Source of the DNA: Vibrio natriegens NBRC 15636 = ATCC 14048 = DSM 759
GTDB lineage: Bacteria; Pseudomonadota; Gammaproteobacteria; Enterobacterales; Vibrionaceae
Direction of reading: 5' to 3'
DNA length: 64,000 bases
Assembly (NCBI RefSeq): GCF_035621455.1
Contig: NZ_CP141822.1
Span: 2,046,001 to 2,110,000, forward strand
A model generated the notes under the pieces. It did no database searches. It saw only the letters and a program-made list of their open reading frames with translations, and was not told where the DNA came from. Position numbers and translations under genes: made by a program. This document shows, piece by piece, positions 60,087 to 64,000 of this stretch (position 1 is its first letter; every line of letters starts with the position of its first letter).

Positions 60087-61673
60087 ATGCCGATATCGCT
60101 CGGAAACGCTTTTATCAAGAACTTTCTAGGTAAAGCGCCTGATTGGTACAAAGTTGCCATTATAGCCTTCTTAATAATTAACCCTCTTGTTTTCTTTTTT
60201 GTCAGTCCATTTATTGCAGGTTGGTTGCTGGTCGCTGAATTTATTTTCACGCTAGCAATGGCATTAAAATGCTATCCACTACAACCGGGTGGTTTACTAG
60301 CAATAGAAGCCATAGCAATTGGGATGACTAGCCCTGCACAAGTGAAGCATGAATTGGTAGCGAATATTGAAGTGTTACTACTTCTAATATTCATGGTTGC
60401 TGGCATTTACTTCATGAAACACCTCCTGCTGTTTATTTTTACCAAAATATTACTTGGCATTCGCTCAAAAACGCTATTGTCACTCGCATTCTGTTTTGCT
60501 GCGGCATTTTTGTCCGCGTTCTTGGATGCACTGACCGTTATCGCCGTTGTTATCAGTGTTGCAGTGGGCTTCTACTCGATATACCACAAAGTGGCTTCAG
60601 GAAACCCTATTGGTGACCATGACCATACACAAGATGACACCATCACCGAACTGACTCGTGATGACTTAGAAAACTACCGCGCATTTTTACGTTCATTGCT
60701 AATGCACGCAGGTGTGGGTACTGCACTTGGCGGTGTTACCACTATGGTTGGTGAACCTCAGAACCTGATTATTGCCGACCAAGCGGGTTGGTTTTTTGGC
60801 GAATTCCTGATTCGTATGTCGCCAGTTACGTTGCCAGTACTCTTCTGTGGCCTCATTACTTGTGCGCTCGTAGAAAAACTAAAAGTCTTTGGATATGGCT
60901 CAAAACTGCCAAACAATGTTCGCCAAATTCTCGTGGACTACGACCGCGAAGAGCGTAAAACTCGAACCAAACAAGATGTGGCGAAGCTATGGGTGCAGGG
61001 CTTTATCGCTGTATGGCTAATTGTGGCTCTCGCACTACACTTAGCGGCAGTTGGTCTGATTGGTCTGTCGGTGATTATTCTTGCGACCTCGTTTACTGGT
61101 GTTATTGATGAGCACTCGATGGGTAAAGCGTTTGAAGAAGCTCTACCTTTTACCTCCCTACTTGCGGTGTTCTTCTCTATCGTTGCCGTCATCATCGACC
61201 AACAGCTATTTAAACCCGTTATTGATGCCGTACTTGCTGTAGAAGACAAAGGGACACAGCTCGCTCTGTTCTATGTCGCCAACGGCTTACTATCCATGGT
61301 TTCGGACAACGTGTTTGTTGGTACGGTTTACATTAACGAAGTGAAAACCGCTCTTGTTGAAGGCTTGATTACTCGTGAGCAGTTCGATTTGCTGGCTGTG
61401 GCTATCAACACAGGTACTAACCTGCCTTCAGTTGCAACGCCAAACGGACAAGCAGCGTTTCTATTCTTGCTGACTTCAGCACTTGCACCACTTATTCGCC
61501 TTTCTTATGGTCGAATGGTTATCATGGCATTGCCTTATACCGTAGTGTTGGCAATTGTAGGTCTGATGGGGATTATGTTCTTCTTAGAACCAGCAACCGC
61601 GTCTTTCTACGAAGCGGGCTGGATAACTCTGCACAATGTTGATTTAACTCCAGCAGTATCTGGCGGACATTAA
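60087..61673 (+). CDS. nhaB: Na+/H+ antiporter NhaB
   Basis: 528 aa from ATG at 60087 ([22 protein letters not shown]), after AAGAGA; the open frame reaches 17 codons further upstream. About 12 membrane helices. [14 protein letters not shown] and [18 protein letters not shown] are hallmark segments of the family. It exports sodium at low to neutral pH. The order fadR-nhaB-dsbB matches E. coli. Confidence 0.97.
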   Translation: MPISLGNAFIKNFLGKAPDWYKVAIIAFLIINPLVFFFVSPFIAGWLLVAEFIFTLAMALKCYPLQPGGLLAIEAIAIGMTSPAQVKHELVANIEVLLLLIFMVAGIYFMKHLLLFIFTKILLGIRSKTLLSLAFCFAAAFLSAFLDALTVIAVVISVAVGFYSIYHKVASGNPIGDHDHTQDDTITELTRDDLENYRAFLRSLLMHAGVGTALGGVTTMVGEPQNLIIADQAGWFFGEFLIRMSPVTLPVLFCGLITCALVEKLKVFGYGSKLPNNVRQILVDYDREERKTRTKQDVAKLWVQGFIAVWLIVALALHLAAVGLIGLSVIILATSFTGVIDEHSMGKAFEEALPFTSLLAVFFSIVAVIIDQQLFKPVIDAVLAVEDKGTQLALFYVANGLLSMVSDNVFVGTVYINEVKTALVEGLITREQFDLLAVAINTGTNLPSVATPNGQAAFLFLLTSALAPLIRLSYGRMVIMALPYTVVLAIVGLMGIMFFLEPATASFYEAGWITLHNVDLTPAVSGGH

Positions 61674-61705
61674 TATTTAAGTTGATTAAGAAACTTATAC
61701 ACGAT

Positions 61706-61737
61706 AAAAAGCTCTGAGTAATCAGAGCTTTTTATTT
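61706..61737 (+). terminator. Terminator of nhaB
   Basis: AAAAAGCTCTGA-GTAA-TCAGAGCTTTTT. It lies 18 bp before the dsbB start, so dsbB may rely on read-through or a promoter within nhaB. Confidence 0.88.
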
Positions 61738-61755
61738 TCAGACAGGATTGAAACC

Positions 61756-62292
61756 GTGAATATTTTTAGATCACTAAACCAGTTTTCCAAGGGGCGCTTA
61801 TCTTGGATGCTTCTTCTCTTGTTTATCATTTTCTTTGAAGCATGTGCCCTCTACTTTCAGCATGTCATGATGTTGGCACCGTGCGTAATGTGTATTTACG
61901 AGCGAGTGGCTATGCTGGGCATAGGCGGAGCTGCAATTATCGGATTTATTTCACCGAGTAACCCACTCTTCCGATGGCTAGGTCTTATCGCATGGGGACT
62001 TAGTGCCTACAAAGGCTTGTTGCTTGCGCTACAGCACGTCGATTATCAGTTCAATCCATCGCCATTTGCTACCTGTGACGTATTCGTGACTTTCCCAAGC
62101 TGGGCACCGCTGAACCAGTGGGCACCTTGGATGTTTGAAGCCTATGGCGATTGTTCTGAGATTGTGTGGCAGTTCTTAACGCTATCCATGCCACAATGGT
62201 TAGCCGTTATTTTTGCAGGTAATCTGGTCTTTCTCGCTCTGGTCGTGATTGCTCAGTTTTTCCCAGCAAGACGTAAGAACCCAATTCTTTAA
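61756..62292 (+). CDS. dsbB: Disulfide bond formation protein DsbB
   Basis: 178 aa with four membrane helices. Cys43-x2-Cys46 (PCVMCIYER) and the second pair Cys107 and Cys133 are present, as is the quinone-contact Arg50. It reoxidises DsbA in the periplasm and passes electrons to quinones. Start GTG at 61756 with AGGA upstream. Length is close to E. coli DsbB (176). Confidence 0.96.
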   Translation: MNIFRSLNQFSKGRLSWMLLLLFIIFFEACALYFQHVMMLAPCVMCIYERVAMLGIGGAAIIGFISPSNPLFRWLGLIAWGLSAYKGLLLALQHVDYQFNPSPFATCDVFVTFPSWAPLNQWAPWMFEAYGDCSEIVWQFLTLSMPQWLAVIFAGNLVFLALVVIAQFFPARRKNPIL

Positions 62293-62311
62293 AACATAAA
62301 CCCAAATAACG

Positions 62312-62343
62312 ATAAAGCCGACCTCGTGGTCGGCTTTATTAAT
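62312..62343. terminator. Bidirectional terminator between dsbB and the SEC-C protein gene
   Basis: ATAAAGCCGACC / GGTCGGCTTTAT with the loop TCGT between convergent genes. Confidence 0.9.
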
Positions 62344-62370
62344 CTTAGGTATTAAATCAGAGCAACCTGA

Positions 62371-62979
62371 TTACTTACCACAACACTGCTTGAATTTTTT
62401 GCCACTCTCACATGGGCAAGGATCGTTACGACCCACACCTTTAAATGGATTGAGACTCTTTGCTTTGTTCCCAACCATGAGCTCGTCTGCACCCAATGCC
62501 GCCTCACTGATCATCAAGTCAAGTTGATCAATCAAATCACTCAGCGCCGGCGGGTTCTCGATACCCGCATCACGCATCTGTTGTTGAGTCGTAGATTCAT
62601 CGATCGCTAGCATCATCGTCGTGAGCAAAGCTTGCAGCATGCGCTGTAAACCGTCATTGAGCTCGGTACCTTGCCACTGTTCTTCAATCATCGGCCAAAC
62701 CGACATGAATCCTTCCGCGAAATCAGCCAGTTGCTCGAGATTATTGTCTGTAAGAGCAAGTACTGAATACTCGTTACGCAGAATGCGGTTGTGCTGCTTG
62801 TGAATCTGCTCTTCAATCACAGGTTGAATGGCTTTAAAGTCACCGCCTAGTAGCGGCTCTAACCAAGTCTCTGGTGCCAAGGGCTTAGTGGTCAGGTTTG
62901 CAGCTAACACAGCCCCTTCAATAAATAGTGAAGATTCATCTAGTTGAACCTCACCCTTTTCAATCAATGTATATTGCAT
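62371..62979 (-). CDS. UPF0149/YecA-like protein with C-terminal SEC-C motif
   Basis: 202 aa. N-terminal UPF0149-type helical domain (ADFAEGFMSVWPMIEEQW near 87-104) and a C-terminal SEC-C zinc motif NDPCPCESGKKFKQCCG at about 185-201, like that of SecA. YecA-type proteins bind zinc or iron and associate with ribosomes or SecA-related work in E. coli; the exact role is not settled. Single gene, divergent from dusC. Confidence 0.85.
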   Translation of the reverse strand: MQYTLIEKGEVQLDESSLFIEGAVLAANLTTKPLAPETWLEPLLGGDFKAIQPVIEEQIHKQHNRILRNEYSVLALTDNNLEQLADFAEGFMSVWPMIEEQWQGTELNDGLQRMLQALLTTMMLAIDESTTQQQMRDAGIENPPALSDLIDQLDLMISEAALGADELMVGNKAKSLNPFKGVGRNDPCPCESGKKFKQCCGK

Positions 62980-63030
62980 GACATCTGGTTTCCCATAAAT
63001 TTGCCGGCATTATACCCCAGAGCTTTAACT

Positions 63031-63055
63031 CAAGTAACCTCGGCATACCGGTTTG
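63031..63055. repeat. Short dispersed motif, second occurrence
   Basis: CAAGTAACCTC followed by ACCGGTTTG, matching 8301-8329. Lies in the yecA-like/dusC intergenic gap. Confidence 0.4.
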
Positions 63056-63148
63056 ATAAGTTTGCACGCTTCGAGTCTTTTAATGACAAACTAGGCTTAC
63101 ATCGCTACAATCGCCCTCCTTTTATCACCAAACTGTACTAGGCAAACT

Positions 63149-64000
63149 ATGCGAGTTGTATTAGGCCCAATGGAAGGCGTTTTAGACCATTTGATGCGCC
63201 AAATTTTGACCGAAATAAACGACTATGATCTCTGCGTGACTGAATTCGTTCGAGTTATCGATCAGTTATTACCGGATCACGTATTCCATCGTTTGTGTCC
63301 GGAGCTTCTGCAAGGGTCTCAAACTGCATCTGGTGTACCAGTACATGTTCAATTGTTAGGTCAAGAACCAAACTGGATGGCCGAGAACGCTATCAAAGCG
63401 GCTGAGCTTGGCGCTCGTGGTATCGATATCAACTTTGGCTGCCCTGCAAAAATGGTGAACAAAAGTAAAGGTGGCGCAGCACTTCTTCAACATCCAGAGT
63501 TGATTCACCAAGTCGTAAAAGCATGCCGTGAAGCGGTTCCTGAAAACATCCCGGTTAGCGCGAAAATACGCCTGGGTTGGGAAAACCCTGAAGATTGCTT
63601 TGAAATTGTCGATGCGATCCAGTCGGCCGGTGCAAATGAACTAACGGTCCACGCTCGCACAAAGCAAGGCGGCTATAAAGCATCGGAGATCAAATGGGAA
63701 TACATTACGAAGATCCGCGAGCGATTCTCTATTCCATTAATTGCTAATGGGGAAATCTGGAACCACGAAGATGGTCAACGCTGCATTGAAACCACAGGTG
63801 TTGATTCCCTGATGGTTTGCCGAGGCGCATTTAACATTCCAAATTTAGGCAATATGGTTAAACACAACCACCAGCCTATGTCCTGGCCGGAAGTAGTTGA
63901 ATTGCTGATTTACTACTCTAAGTTCGAAATGAAAGGCGACAAAGGGCTGTACTACCCGAACCGAGTTAAACAATGGTTCGCTTATTTGCGTCAATCTTAC
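63149..64000 (+). CDS. dusC: tRNA-dihydrouridine(16) synthase DusC (3' end beyond the window)
   Basis: 284 codons are present before the window ends; full DusC is about 315 aa. It begins [20 protein letters not shown], the flavin-binding segment of the DusC branch, and has the active-site Cys in [19 protein letters not shown] (near residue 98) and the phosphate-binding ANGEIWN segment. It reduces U16 in tRNA using FMN and NADPH. No defect in the visible part. Confidence 0.95.
   Translation, partial: MRVVLGPMEGVLDHLMRQILTEINDYDLCVTEFVRVIDQLLPDHVFHRLCPELLQGSQTASGVPVHVQLLGQEPNWMAENAIKAAELGARGIDINFGCPAKMVNKSKGGAALLQHPELIHQVVKACREAVPENIPVSAKIRLGWENPEDCFEIVDAIQSAGANELTVHARTKQGGYKASEIKWEYITKIRERFSIPLIANGEIWNHEDGQRCIETTGVDSLMVCRGAFNIPNLGNMVKHNHQPMSWPEVVELLIYYSKFEMKGDKGLYYPNRVKQWFAYLRQSY

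Noticed and set aside
1..64000. CRISPR array, prophage, integron or defence island
   Set aside because: No regularly spaced repeats, no integrase, transposase, phage structural or restriction genes. Gene order is that of the conserved gamma-proteobacterial chromosome.

Overview
The window is a stretch of core chromosome from a gamma-proteobacterium of the genus Vibrio, most likely the Harveyi/parahaemolyticus group. Evidence: the proteins resemble E. coli orthologues closely but carry Vibrio traits (a FadR with an insertion of about 40 residues, NhaB of 528 aa, an adjacent pair of PTS IIBC genes), intergenic DNA is AT-rich, and two copies of a Vibrio-style intergenic repeat are present. I see no rRNA, tRNA, CRISPR array, prophage or insertion sequence. 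Nearly every base belongs to an intact gene, a terminator or a leader.

Layout. 1-2846 (minus): a surface-sugar cluster of a UDP-glucuronate 4-epimerase-like enzyme, a polyprenyl-phosphate GT2, a TVP38/DedA-like membrane protein and the start of an ArnT-like transferase. 3347-5496: a 79-aa orphan and a YejA-like peptide-binding protein. 5959-11611 (minus): cmk-rpsA-ihfB-lapA-lapB-pyrF in the E. coli order. 11822-13885: sohB and yciK, divergent. 14016-19200 (plus): a LexA-box-controlled imuA-imuB-dnaE2 mutagenesis cassette. 19298-22318: mlc and pykA, divergent. 22388-26891: a patatin-like lipase, a 30-aa YnhF-like membrane peptide, two small outer-membrane-type proteins, and an NSS amino-acid transporter with a 31-aa MetS-like subunit. 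27162-31152 (minus): ptsG, an RDD protein and a second PTS IIBC gene. 31599-42275 (minus): the long yceD-rpmF-plsX-fabH-fabD-fabG-acpP-fabF-pabC-mltG-tmk-holB-tatD cluster. 42425-47731: maf (yceF), rluC and rne with a long leader. 47998-58525: a SulP transporter, an LMW phosphatase, cobO, an AsmA-family protein, udk, mrp/apbC, metG and an orphan membrane protein. 58606-64000: fadR, nhaB, dsbB, a UPF0149/SEC-C protein and the start of dusC.

How the parts connect. The mlc repressor gene lies in the same window as two glucose-type PTS genes. Each PTS gene is preceded by the same dyad (TATATTTT-nn-GGCTC-wAAATATAT), a plausible Mlc-type operator, followed in the transcript by a second shared element: a hairpin with compensatory changes and a G-rich loop. 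The hairpin is the least explained structure in the window and my leading candidate for something undescribed. The fab cluster supplies fatty acids, and fadR, further along, regulates their use and synthesis. lapAB adjusts LPS output, while the cluster at the left edge could decorate lipid A with a uronic acid through a lipid-linked sugar, as in Arn/Rgt pathways; this last point is inference.

Several starts were moved from the longest open frame to the one supported by a ribosome-binding site and the family length: cmk, imuA, mlc, ptsG, acpP, fabD, plsX (TTG), rluC, the SulP gene, udk, mrp, nhaB and the 26487-26891 gene. Four genes too short or too truncated to stand out as long open frames were read directly from the DNA: rpmF, the MetS-like gene, the YnhF-like gene and dusC.
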